The notes under the pieces: generated by a model
The model's database searches: none
The model's input: only the letters and a program-made list of their open reading frames with translations
What the model was told of the DNA's origin: nothing
Shown here: positions 19,140-28,123 of the stretch, piece after piece
How the letters are laid out: every line of letters starts with the position of its first letter
How positions within the stretch are numbered: the stretch's first letter is position 1
Made by a program: the position numbers and the translations under genes
NCBI GenBank assembly: GCA_910589685.1
Contig: CAJUTA010000004.1
Location: forward strand, 1 to 28,123
Reading direction: 5' to 3'
DNA: 28,123 nt
DNA from: an uncultured Ureaplasma sp.
Lineage (GTDB): Bacteria; Bacillota_I; Bacilli_A; Mycoplasmatales; Mycoplasmoidaceae

Positions 19140-20660
19140 ATGAATCAAACTAAAATTATTAATCATGATGGATTAGTAGTTGAAAATGATAATGCTTCAA
19201 TAACAGGAAAAGGCATTGGAAATACATATACATTTTTAGAAGATAAACTTCTAATTGAAAAACTAGCCCATTTTGTTAGAGAAAGAATTCCAGAACGAAT
19301 TGTTCATGCAAAAGGAGCTGGTGCACATGGATATTTTGTGTGTACTAATGATATGAGTCAATATACAAAAGCAAAGATGTTTCAAAAAGATAAAAAAACA
19401 CCTTTGTTTATTAGATTCTCAACAGTTGCAGGGGAATTAGGTTCATCTGATTCACTACGAGATCCTCGTGGTTTTGCAATTAAGTTTTATACAGAAGAAG
19501 GAAATTACGATATGGTGGGTAATAATACTCCTATCTTCTTCGTAAGAGATGGAATGAAATTTCCTGATTTTATTCATTCTCAAAAAAGACATCCAAAAAC
19601 TCATTTAAGAGATCCTAATATGGCTTGAGATTTTTGATCTTTAACGCCAGAATCAATTCATCAGGTCACAATTCTATTTTCAGATAGAGGAACTCCAATG
19701 ACTTATCGTCATATGCATGGATTTAGTTCACATGCATTTATGTGATACAAAAATGAAACTGATTATGTTTGAGTAAAATATCATTTCAAAACTAATCAAG
19801 GAATAAAAAATTGAACAGATGATGAATCAATTGAACTTTCAGGAAAAAATCCTGATTTTGCTACTCAAGATTTATATGATGCAATTGAAAATGGTAATTT
19901 TCCTAGTTGAACTGTTTATGTTCAAATTATGAAACCTGAAGAAATATATACAACAGAATATGATCCTTTTGATGTTACAAAGGTTTGATCTCAAAAAGAT
20001 TATCCACTAATAGAAATTGGAACTATGGTTCTAGATAAAAATCCAAAAGATTATTTTGCCGAAGTTGAACAATCTGCATTTAGTCCTGCAAGATTTATTC
20101 CAGGAATTTCAGCATCACCTGACAAAATGTTACAAGCAAGACTATTTGCATATGAAGATGCTCATAGATATAGATTAGGTGTTAATTATCAACAAATTCC
20201 AATTAATTCTCCAAAGAATGCCTGTCCATTTTCAACTCAACGTGATGGATTTATGACAGTTGATGGAAATAGTGAAGGAAAAATTAACTATACACCATCT
20301 TCACTAAATGATTCTTTATATAGTGATAATGTTGATACAGTTCCGCGTATAACTATTAACAATATGCAAAAAGGTCGGCACGATTATGAATTAAATGATG
20401 TTGATTTCAAACAAGCTGGTGATTTATTTGATCGCGTTCTTAATGATATAGAAAAAGAACATCTAATTTATAATATGTCAAATTCATTAAAACAAGCAGA
20501 CATTAATATTCAATATCGATGAACATCCCTTTGTTATAAAGCTAGTAAAATATATGGTTCAATGTTAGCTAAAAAATTAAATTTAGATGTTAATAGAGTT
20601 ATTGAATTATCAAATATGAGTAAAGAAGAACGTGTTAAAAATACTGTTCCAAATATTTAA
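19140..20660 (+). CDS. Haem catalase
   Basis: A 506-residue monofunctional haem catalase that converts hydrogen peroxide to water and oxygen. Active-site features: [18 protein letters not shown] with distal His56, [12 protein letters not shown] with Asn129, and the proximal haem ligand Tyr338 in [14 protein letters not shown]. The PQ-motif-like [10 protein letters not shown] follows. The size fits a small-subunit (clade 3) catalase with an intact C terminus. More than eight TGA codons encode Trp (for example AWDFW from 19623), so the gene is adapted to code 4 rather than freshly acquired. Catalase is rare in mollicutes; one is described in Mycoplasma iowae. It is preceded by a long non-coding region and a weak GAAGAAAG ribosome site, and followed by a small membrane gene. 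Confidence 0.97.
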
Positions 20661-20676
20661 AGAAAGACAAATTTCA

Positions 20677-20853
20677 ATGAAAAAAATACTTAATATTATT
20701 CTTATTATTGCATCATTGTGTTTATTAGTTAGTTCAATTGTTGGAGCATCTATGGGTTGTCCATATGCATTGATTTTGTTAATTCCATCAATTTTATTTT
20801 CAATTAAACCAATTGGTTCTTTAATTAATAAATTAAAATTAAATGTTAAATAA
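20677..20853 (+). CDS. Small membrane protein downstream of catalase
   Basis: A 58-residue protein with two hydrophobic segments: ILNIILIIASLCLLVSSIVG (about 4-23), then a GCPYAL turn and a second helix to about residue 46. A basic KLKLNVK tail closes it. The start chosen is the ATG at 20677, after AAAGAAAG and outside the catalase frame; an earlier in-frame start would lie within the catalase gene. The gap to catalase is 16 bp, and both share the terminator at 20875-20904, so they are one transcript. I recognise no family. Confidence 0.6.
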   Translation: MKKILNIILIIASLCLLVSSIVGASMGCPYALILLIPSILFSIKPIGSLINKLKLNVK

Positions 20854-20874
20854 TTAGATATTTTTTAACAAAAT

Positions 20875-20904
20875 AAAAGCATCAATATTTATTGGTGCTT
20901 TTTT
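20875..20904 (+). terminator. Strong intrinsic terminator of the catalase operon
   Basis: AAAAGCATCAATA (20875-20887) pairs with TATTGGTGCTTTT (20890-20902) with one G-U pair and is followed by more T. It is the most convincing terminator in the window, 21 bp after the small membrane gene. Confidence 0.88.
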
Positions 20905-21019
20905 ATTTATTTTTTTAAAAATAACTATTAATTAATTTTATATAATTAAAGTTAATTTTGTTAAACAACAGGTATTATAAATACTTAAATTATCTTGTAA
21001 TATATTGGAAATTAATAAT

Positions 21020-23623
21020 ATGTTTGAAAATAAAAAAAATAATCATTTAAATTATGAAAGTAAAATTTATGATTTTTGGATCAAAAATGATTTATTTAAT
21101 CCAAAATCAGATAAAAAACCATATACAATTATTTTGCCACCACCAAATGTAACTGGAAAATTACATTTAGGTCATGCTTGAGATGTAAGTTTACAAGATA
21201 CTATTATTAGATATCATAAAATGAATGGATATGATGTTTTGTGGGTTCCTGGAACTGATCATGCGGGAATTGCCACTCAAACAAAGTTTGAATCCATTAT
21301 AAAATCAGAAAGTAATGAAAGTCGTTTTACACTTGGTCGTAAAAAATTTCTAGAAAAATTAATGATATGAAAAGATGATCAAGCTAATTTTATTCATAAA
21401 CAATGAGCAAAAATGGGACTAGCTTTGTCTTATAAATATGAAAAATTTACAATGGATAAGGACATCAATAATGCAGTAAATACTGTTTTTGTTGAATTGT
21501 ATAAACAAGGACTAATTTATCGTGATAAAAAATTAGTAAATTGAGACCCAATTTTGCAGACTGCTATTAGTAATATTGAAGTCATTTATAAAGAATCACA
21601 AACAAAAATGTATTATTTCAAATATTACAATGAGTCAAAAACTAAATATTTGGTAGTTGCTACTTCGCGACCTGAAACAATGTTTGGTGATGTTTGTCTT
21701 GTAATTAATCCTAATGATAGTCGTTATGATTGAGTTAAAAATGAAAAATTTATTAACCCTGCTAATAATGAATTATTACCAGTTATTTTTGATGAGTATA
21801 TTGATATTGAATTTGGTACAGGAGTTATGAAATGTACCCCAGCTCATGATTTCAATGACAATGCACTAGCAAAAAAACACAATTTAAAATTAATTAATAT
21901 TTTAAATCCAGATGGAACAATGAATGAAGTTTGCGGCAAATATCAAAATTTAGATAGATTTGAGTGTCGCGACAAATTAGTTAATGAAATCAATAAAAAT
22001 GAATTATTAGAAAAAATTGAAACAATCAATAATCAACTCCCATATTCTGAAAGAACCGGAGTAATAATTGAACCATTTTTATCATTGCAATGATTTATAA
22101 AAATGAAACCATTAGCAGAAAAAGTTATTGAAATGCAAAATAGTGATGATTGTGTAATTTTTTATCCACAAAAATTTAATGATACATTATTAAATTGATT
22201 GAATAATATTGAAGATTGATGTATTAGTCGTCAACTTTGATGGGGACATCAAATTCCAATTTGATATAACAAAAATAATGATGAAATATATTGTGATTTG
22301 AATGAACCCAAAGACATTGAAAATTGGATAAGAGACGAAGATGTTTTAGATACATGATTTTCATCAGGATTATGACCATTTGTTACATTAAATTGACCAA
22401 ATGAAACCAATTTATTTAATGAACATTTCCCAACAGATGTATTAGTAACTGGATATGATATTATTTTCTTTTGAGTAAGTAGAATGATGATGTTTAGTAA
22501 ACATTTTACAAATAAGAAACCATTTAAAAATGTTTTAATTCATGGATTAATTCGTGACAAATTTGGTAAAAAAATGTCAAAATCGTTGGGTAATGGAATC
22601 GATCCAATGGATGTAATTGATCAATATGGAGCTGATACATTAAGATTATTCTTAACTTCTACAGCTGCACTTGGTGAAGATTTAAATTATAGTGATGAAA
22701 AAGTTTTAGCAAATCGAAATTTCTTAAATAAATTATGAAATGGTTCGCAATACATTTTGAAATATTCTAATGCAATAGATTTAAATAATTTAAGTTTAAA
22801 TCCTGATGAATTAAATATCTTAGATATGTGAATTATTAATAAATTAAATGAATTAATAGTTGCGACAAAACAATTATTTGAAAAATTTAATTTTGTTGTT
22901 GCAACAAAAAAAATTATTGAATTTATTTGAGATGATTTCTTAAACACTTATTTAGAGTTCACAAAATATTTAGTTAAAAATAATAATCAAACAACAATAA
23001 AAGTGCTAACCATTGTTTTATTAAATATTTTAAAAATTCTTCATCCACAATGTCCATTCATTACAGAAGAAATTTTTCAATTTTTCTTCAAAGATAAATC
23101 AATAATGAATGAACAATATCCAGATTTAATTAATTTAGATATTGATTCACAAAAAATTAATCTTGCTAATGAATTAATCAGTGTTATCAATCTAAGTCAA
23201 AAATATCGTAGTGATATGAAACTAAAAAATAGAGATTTAATTAAGTTTGATTTAACTACAACAGATAATAATTTATTAGATAATTCTAAAATTAATTTGT
23301 TTAATCAATTTTTAAATCCTTTATTTTTTGAAATTAGTAATAATTCTACTAATGTTAATGAAAATAGTGTTATTTTCACAACAAATGAATTTGTTTTAAA
23401 ATACCACAATTCTAATTCTTTATCTAATGATGATTTGTTATTGAAATTAAATTCTCAAAAAGAAAAATTAGAATTTGAAGTTCAACGTAGTAAGACAATT
23501 TTATCCAATGAAAATTTTATTAATAAAGCTCCTCAAGCAAAAATTGATTTAGAAAAAGAAAAATTACAAAATTACATTAATCAATTAGAAGCAATTATTA
23601 AAAAAATTAATGAAATTAATTAA
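21020..23623 (+). CDS. valS: Valyl-tRNA synthetase
   Basis: An 867-residue class I synthetase charging tRNA-Val. HIGH motif in [12 protein letters not shown] (HLGH, residues 49-52) and [10 protein letters not shown] (KMSKS, 518-522). The editing domain includes [11 protein letters not shown] and [15 protein letters not shown]. The anticodon-binding region contains [14 protein letters not shown], and a C-terminal coiled-coil arm ([20 protein letters not shown], then NKAPQAKI) is present as in bacterial ValRS. Many conserved Trp codons are TGA. No Shine-Dalgarno is evident. The last 14 bp overlap ispH. Confidence 0.97.
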
Positions 23624-24494
23624 GATTACTCCTCGTGGTTTTTGTTGTGGAGTTGTTTATGCATGAAAAATTGTTGAGCAAACAATAAAAAATAATCCTA
23701 ATAAAAGAATTTATATGTTGGGGTTATTTGTACACAACGAAGAGATGATTAAAAAGATTAGCTCACCAAATTTAATTATTTTAGATGATACAAATACTAC
23801 TAGATATAAGCTAGTTAAAAAAATAAAAAACTCTAAAGATGCAATTTTAATTTTAAGTGCGCATGGTACTGATGCAAAAACAATTAAATTAGCAAAAAAG
23901 AAACAAATTCAAGTAATTGATACTACTTGTGAATTTGTTTATAAAACGCATGATTTTATTAAGCAATCTTTAAAACAAAAAAAGACAGTTATATATATTG
24001 GTAAAAAAAATCATCCGGAAAGTAATGCAACAATTAAAATTTCTCATAAGATTTTATTTATTTACAAATTGGATCAATTGAAAAGAATGAAAAGATTTTT
24101 CAAGAAAGATGTAGTAGTATCAAATCAGACAACATTGTCAAAAATTGACTTGCAAGAATATTATGATTTTATTGAGTCACATTTTAAAAATTATCAAATT
24201 AAAAATGATTTATGTAATGCCACTATAGATCGCCAAAATGCAATTTTAAATTTAAAAGAAATTCCAGATACTTTAATTGTAGTTGGCTCTAAACATTCTA
24301 ACAATTCTTTACAACTATTAAAGATTGGTAAATTTAAAAATATTAAAAAAACATTTTTAGTTAATTCACTAGAGCAAATTAAAGAAATATCTTTTAATCA
24401 AAACGATATAGTAGCAATTACTTCAGGTGCATCTACTCCAACATGATTAACAAATGAAATAATTAATTATTTAGAAAGTATTAAATGAAATTAA
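23610..24494 (+). CDS. ispH: 4-hydroxy-3-methylbut-2-enyl diphosphate reductase (IspH/LytB)
   Basis: A 294-residue iron-sulfur enzyme making IPP and DMAPP in the last step of the MEP isoprenoid pathway. All three cluster ligands are present: C12 (GFCCGV), C107 (DTTCEF) and C202 (NDLCNAT). Substrate residues are also visible: H42 (FVHNEE), H85 (SAHGTD), and H135 and E137 (NHPESN), plus ITSGASTPTW. The ATG is inside the last 14 bp of valS, so it is coupled, and no start fits better. Under code 4 the TGA at 24486-24488 is read through, adding Trp-Asn before TAA, so it overlaps trmL by 10 bp. No other MEP gene is in the window. Confidence 0.94.
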
Positions 24495-24961
24495 ATGTTG
24501 TATTTTTTCATCCAGCAATTATTGAAAATGTTGGTAATATTGCGAGAACTTGTTTAGCTTTTAATGCAAGCTTACATTTAATTCGACCATATGGATTTAT
24601 TTTTAATAAATCAAGATTAAATAGATCATCAACAAATCATTTTGATCAAATTGATTTTTTTGAATATGATAATTGGGATGAATTTGAACAAAAAAATAAT
24701 GGTGAGTTTTTCTTATTTACAAAAATTGGTACCCATTCACCTGATGAAATAAATTACTTAAATTATGATGATAAGAATATTTATTTAGTTTTTGGAAATG
24801 AGCATTATGGGATAGATAGTGAAATTATGAAAAAATATCAAAATAATCTTATTAGGATCCCAATTAATGAAAATCTTATTTGTATAAATGTATCCAATAG
24901 TGTAGCGATTGGATGTTATGAAGTTTCTAAACAATTTAAATATCAATTACTTAAAAAATAA
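24485..24961 (+). CDS. trmL: tRNA (cytidine/uridine-34 2'-O)-methyltransferase TrmL
   Basis: A 158-residue SPOUT methyltransferase that 2'-O-methylates the wobble base of tRNA-Leu species in relatives. N-terminal FHPAIIENVGNIARTCLAF matches family motif 1. The knotted SAM site is seen in VFGNEHYGID and IPINENLICINVSNSVAIG. Length is typical. The start lies in the overlap with the end of ispH, continuing the coupled valS-ispH-trmL run. Confidence 0.93.
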   Translation: MKLNVVFFHPAIIENVGNIARTCLAFNASLHLIRPYGFIFNKSRLNRSSTNHFDQIDFFEYDNWDEFEQKNNGEFFLFTKIGTHSPDEINYLNYDDKNIYLVFGNEHYGIDSEIMKKYQNNLIRIPINENLICINVSNSVAIGCYEVSKQFKYQLLKK

Positions 24962-24963
24962 TA

Positions 24964-24969
24964 TATAAT
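24964..24969 (+). promoter_or_regulatory. Possible -10 box upstream of the RpiB-like gene
   Basis: TATAAT begins 3 bp after the trmL stop and 23 bp before the next ATG, giving a leader of about 11 bases without a Shine-Dalgarno. It may allow the RpiB-like gene separate expression. Weak evidence in AT-rich DNA. Confidence 0.3.
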
Positions 24970-24986
24970 TTAGCATATTTGAAATT

Positions 24987-25391
24987 ATGGTAGTTAAGAA
25001 ATTAAAAATATATTTATCTGGTAACTTTGATTCAAAATCAATTCAAGATCAAATTTTTAGTTTTCTTGATAAACGTTACAACAAAATTATTAGATGTAAT
25101 AATGATAATTATGTAATCAATATTTTAAGAATATGTGACAAAATCAAACAAGAACCAACTAATAGTATTTGTTATATATTTATGAATAATGCAAATAATT
25201 TAAAATTTCTTGCTAACCAATTTGATTCAATTAAAATTAGCTATATAACAAAAACAAATAAAACAAAAATGACCACTTTTTTAAATACAAATGTTTTGTG
25301 TTTTTCTGTTAGTGAATTTGCAGAGGATGAAATTTTGAAGATTATTAAATATCATTTATGTTTATTGAATCAAAAACAATTATTCTATTAA
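24987..25391 (+). CDS. Divergent RpiB/LacAB-like sugar-phosphate isomerase fold protein
   Basis: A 134-residue protein similar in size to ribose-5-phosphate isomerase B (about 140-150). The tail NTNVLCFSVSEFAEDEILKI resembles the RpiB HNDANVL(C)LGxR region, and the preceding CYIFMNNANNLKFLANQFD parallels the CGTGIGMSIAANK section. The key catalytic Cys-Gly-Thr-Gly-x-Gly loop and the arginine/histidine residues are missing (MNNANN instead), and the N-terminal DHAG motif is absent. It is therefore either a degenerate relative or a coincidence of fold. It starts 25 bp after trmL on the same strand. Activity as RpiB is unlikely. Confidence 0.5.
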   Translation: MVVKKLKIYLSGNFDSKSIQDQIFSFLDKRYNKIIRCNNDNYVINILRICDKIKQEPTNSICYIFMNNANNLKFLANQFDSIKISYITKTNKTKMTTFLNTNVLCFSVSEFAEDEILKIIKYHLCLLNQKQLFY

Positions 25392-25442
25392 TAAAAATTA
25401 ATTTCAAATGAAATAAAAATAAATAATTTAAGGATAAATTTT

Positions 25443-25685
25443 ATGGCAAATGAAAAACAAACTAAGGGAAGAAATATTTACTATTTATCTGCTAGAAAAG
25501 ATAAAGATGGCAAAAAAGAATGCTGAGAAATAAAAATGGAAAATTGTGATCGTGTATCAGCACTTGTTCCTACTAAAGTAGAAGCTATTAAAAAAGCCAA
25601 GGAATTAGCTGGTAAGAAATCTGCTACTATCATTATTAGAAAAATTGATGGTAAAATCCAAGAAACAATAAAATGTAATGAGTAA
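25443..25685 (+). CDS. DUF2188-like small protein
   Basis: An 80-residue protein with the DUF2188 pattern: an N-terminal strand NIYYLSARKDKDGKKECWEI, then RVSALVPTKVEAIKKAKELA, where a helix follows a strand. The closing section KSATIIIRKIDGKIQE matches the family's GDGKI ending. Trp28 is TGA. The start is fixed by AAGGA seven to eight bases upstream. The family is widespread and functionally unknown. It carries more Gly, Ala and GC-ending codons than its neighbours, hinting at higher expression or separate origin. A 23-bp perfect palindrome begins 8 bp after the stop. Confidence 0.8.
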
Positions 25686-25692
25686 GTTTTGA

Positions 25693-25739
25693 ATATTTCA
25701 ATAAAACAACATTAATTTAATGTTGTTTTATTGAAATAT
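25693..25739 (+). terminator. Perfect 23-bp inverted repeat after the DUF2188 gene
   Basis: Bases 25693-25715 are the exact reverse complement of 25717-25739, with a single T between. The inner part (AAAACAACATTAA / TTAATGTTGTTTT) with its T-rich 3' arm would work as a terminator for the DUF2188 gene. The outer ten bases of the right arm coincide with the proposed left end of the IS remnant. Confidence 0.7.
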
Positions 25740-25767
25740 AAAGTGCAAAATTTATATTTAATATAAC

Positions 25768-25792
25768 AAACTATCTAAAAATAGTTTTTTTT
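25768..25792 (+). terminator. Second intrinsic terminator, inside the IS remnant end
   Basis: AAACTAT (25768-25774) pairs with ATAGTTT (25781-25787) around CTAAAA, followed by T to 25792. It reads on the plus strand and would stop read-through from the DUF2188 gene into the transposase remnant. Confidence 0.6.
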
Positions 25793-25810
25793 AATTTATG
25801 TAATATTGAT

Positions 25811-26629
25811 TTACTTCAAAACTGTTCTTATGCCTAATACTTTTCTAGGTATATTATTAATCTTATTTTGTGTTTCTCTTGTATCTTCACATTGCTTAAT
25901 AAAGTAAAATCGAATCCCTTCCTATATCATCTTCTCTAATCAAAACATTAAAGTTTTCATTATTGACACATTAATATGATGCATAAGGTTCACAATAATA
26001 TACTTTGCAATTTATTCATTTTACAAGTAATCCAATTTTTGCAAATTCAATTCAATTATTCATTTTTATTATTTTTTATAGTTAAATTATTTGTTTTAAT
26101 TATTTTGTAAATTTCAGAATCTATTTTCATTTGATTTTCGCTATAAACTTTTGCTATATAACAAATTATAGTTTTTCATTTAACCATTGTTAAGATGTTT
26201 GCAAAACTATTGACTCTTTTACCTATTATTAGATCAATTTCTCAATAGCCATGTTCATTTCTTAAATCAATACTTTTTTCTAGTTCATATTGGTAATACA
26301 TAACTATTTGTGAATTTGCTAAATGTACAAATTTTTCTTTTTCTATTTTTGCAATAAATTCTTAGTTTATCTTTTCATTTTATTATTCAACAATATGATC
26401 TTATTCAATTGTATATTTGTCTTATTGATGGATATAAATCTAATAATTTATCTTGTTTCATTTTAAATAAAGATATTTCAATGCTTGAGTATTGTTTGTC
26501 TATTTTTTTTAAATAAAAACAATGTGAATCACATTTTCTATTTAAATATTTTTTATGAGCAAAATTAGATTCATTTCTTTTAATTTCTCTTTCCTCATTT
26601 AAAATATGTTTGTATGTCATTAAATGCAC
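25811..26629 (-). pseudogene. IS30-family transposase, broken by frameshifts and stops
   Basis: Fragments of one transposase lie in order on the minus strand but in different frames. They start with MTYKHILNEEREIK (the IS30 N terminus) and then YPSIRQIYNWI, from the helix-turn-helix/TIYNWI region. After a frame change comes SIDLRNEHGYWEIDLIIGKR, the first catalytic Asp region, then a TAA in place of the DNG region. YYCEPYASY follows, then a stop, then VNNENFNVLIRE (NENxNGLIR region with the catalytic Glu), and finally NNIPRKVLGIRT in another frame. At least two in-frame TAA stops and several frame changes make it inactive. Trp codons are TGA, so it decayed within a code-4 lineage. Confidence 0.82.
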
Positions 26630-26733
26630 CCATTCAAATTAGAAAGAGAGCATTTCACATTTCAATTTGGGAATGTAAATGAAGATAACCCATTAACATT
26701 TTTTAGTTTTTAGTATCTATAAAATTAAAATTA

Positions 26734-28123
26734 TTATTTTTTAAAAGTAAATCCAATATTTTTTATAGTACCACCAAATGGAGATGAATATTTAAAACCA
26801 TTTACTCCTAATTTATATAAATTTGATGGATAAATTCTACTTAAAATATCTTTTGCATTTTGAGGCATTTTATTAACATCAAATTTATTACCACTTTGAT
26901 TTTTATTATATCAAGCTAAAATTCCATTTCATCCATTTGTATTAGGACGGCCAGATTCAGTTTTTAATTCTCCAAAGCAATCTATTGCAAAATTATTTTT
27001 TGTTCAACTAAAACCATCCAATTCAACTGTGTTCATTCATATAGAGGATTCAGTATTTTTAAATACATTCTTTCCATTAAATTTTCAATTTGGATAAATT
27101 GTAACATAAACATTATTAACCTCTCCATTTGATATATTATATGGAGGATGAAACGAATTTTCAAAAACACTTTCACCAAAATTAACAGTTTCTATTTTAC
27201 TAAAAAATATGTTTTGATATGAACCCATTGCTAAATTATTATCAATATAGTTGGAAGTATTAGAAAAAAATGATATAGACGTTTCTGCAAATGCACGATT
27301 ACCAAATAAGATTATAGCAGTACTTGAAAATCCATTACTATTACCATTTCAAGTGAAAATTTGAAGATTTTTTAAATAATTTTGACATTGGTAGAACGCT
27401 TCTTCTTCAATGAATTTTAATTTTTGATTTTCATTTAATACATTGCCTTGATCTAATTTAAATGTTTTGATTTTTGATTTAGCGAAAGCACGTCTACCAA
27501 TTGAATTTAAGTATTGTGGAAATTTTATTGTTAGATCACCAGTGTTTTCGAAAACTGATTCATTAATTCTTGTTCAGTCACAATTTGTAAAATCATTTTC
27601 TTCATTTTTACCAATAGTAATTGAATTTAAAGATGTGCAATCTTTGAAAGCTTTTGCTTGTGGAGCTTTGATATCTTGAGCAAATTTAAGATTATTAATT
27701 AATGAGCAGCCTTCAAAACAAGATTCAGGCACTTCTGCAATTGCTAAAGATGATAAATCATTATCTACATTATTGTCAATTTTAATTTTTGTTAGTTTAC
27801 TACAACCTTTAAATGCAGCCGTTCCAATTGATTTCAAACTTGACGGCAAGTTGATTGTATCCAATCCAACAAATCCTTCAAAGGCATTGTTGTAGATGTT
27901 AGCCAATTTAGAACCTTTATTGAATTGAATTTCTTTTACAATTTCATTTGTTTCTTTATTTAGAAGAATTTTTCTAATTCCGCTAACATTGCTTGGGATG
28001 ATCAAACGTGATTGTGTTTTACCGAAATCAGATAAACCATTAATAATTGTTTTGGTTGTAGGGTCTTCGAATGTTCACATGCTTTGAGCAATTTTGTCTT
28101 CATTAGATAATTTCACATTTTTA
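26734..28123 (-). CDS. BspA-type leucine-rich-repeat protein, C-terminal part
   Basis: The last 462 codons of a larger gene whose start lies beyond the window. The product is built of irregular LRR_5/BspA repeats of about 22-25 residues with an AF-x-GC/F-x-N core. Examples are TAAFKGCSKLTKIKI, ESCFEGCSLINNLKF, AKAFKDCTSLNSITI, RRAFAKSKIKTFKL and EEAFYQCQNYLKNL. The last 140 residues are repeat-poor, rich in Asn, Gly and Trp, ending in YSSPFGGTIKNIGFTFKK. TGA encodes several Trp, including one at 27574-27576 that would otherwise end the gene. Such proteins are usually surface-exposed or secreted adhesins; the anchoring N terminus is not visible. The stop is TAATAA, about 68 bp from the IS remnant. 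Confidence 0.88.

Larger units (their letters stand above)
25730..26666 (-). mobile_element. IS30-family insertion sequence remnant with imperfect terminal inverted repeats
   Basis: The sequence at 25730-25746 (ATTGAAATATAAAGTGC) matches the reverse complement of 26650-26666 (ATTGAAATGTGAAATGC) at 14 of 17 positions. The two ends enclose a broken IS30-type transposase. The element is about 0.94 kb, slightly shorter than typical intact members, consistent with internal deletion. Its left end overlaps a long palindrome. I see no clean target duplication on the right side. The boundary calls are mine from the repeat match and could be off by a few bases. Confidence 0.6.

Noticed and set aside
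22687..22947. Minus-strand 86-codon frame
   Set aside because: Antisense to valS, which is continuous and conserved there.
27467..27679. Plus-strand 70-codon frame
   Set aside because: Antisense to the leucine-rich-repeat gene; the apparent protein is a shadow of the repeats.
1..28123. CRISPR array or long tandem repeats
   Set aside because: No regularly spaced direct repeats were found by reading. The only long repeats are the hairpins and IS ends listed.

Overview
The window reads as a chromosome segment of a mollicute that uses genetic code 4 (UGA = Trp). Almost every long gene contains in-frame TGA codons at conserved tryptophan positions, base composition is very AT-rich, and genes are tightly packed. 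A full-length haem catalase is rare in this group. Together with a BspA-type leucine-rich-repeat surface protein, it points to the Malacoplasma (M. iowae / M. penetrans) branch. That placement is inference; there is no rRNA here to prove it.

Layout. 1-182 (-) is the start of an unrecognised gene, divergent from a choline-kinase-like gene (196-1011, +). 991-3823 (-) is a compact four-gene operon: a C39 peptidase-ABC exporter, a single-pass membrane protein, and two small paralogous peptides with leader-like N termini. It looks like a bacteriocin or signal-peptide system, and its exporter has lost every recognisable ATPase motif. Upstream on the same strand are ruvX and alaS (overlapping) and a small hypothetical gene. 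7317-12073 (+) holds rpsT, a PH-like hypothetical, uvrC and lepA. 12074-12437 is a structured non-coding stretch between convergent genes. rnjA (-) and pcrA (+) diverge from 14241-14411. The pcrA run continues with a degenerate formyl-THF cyclo-ligase-like gene and a YmdB-type phosphodiesterase, then yneF and engB.

18796-19139 is non-coding and leads into catalase plus a 58-residue membrane protein, closed by a strong terminator. 21020-24961 (+) is valS-ispH-trmL with overlapping ends, followed by a divergent RpiB-like protein and a DUF2188 protein. 25730-26666 is a decayed IS30-family element with recognisable imperfect ends, abutting a 23-bp perfect palindrome. 26734 to the window end (-) is the C-terminal part of the leucine-rich-repeat protein.

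How it fits together. Most of the window is housekeeping: translation (alaS, valS, rpsT, lepA, trmL, engB), RNA decay (rnjA, ymdB-like) and DNA repair (uvrC, pcrA, ruvX). The accessory layer is the peptide/exporter operon, the catalase cassette, the IS remnant and the surface protein. The peptide operon is the best candidate for an undescribed system.
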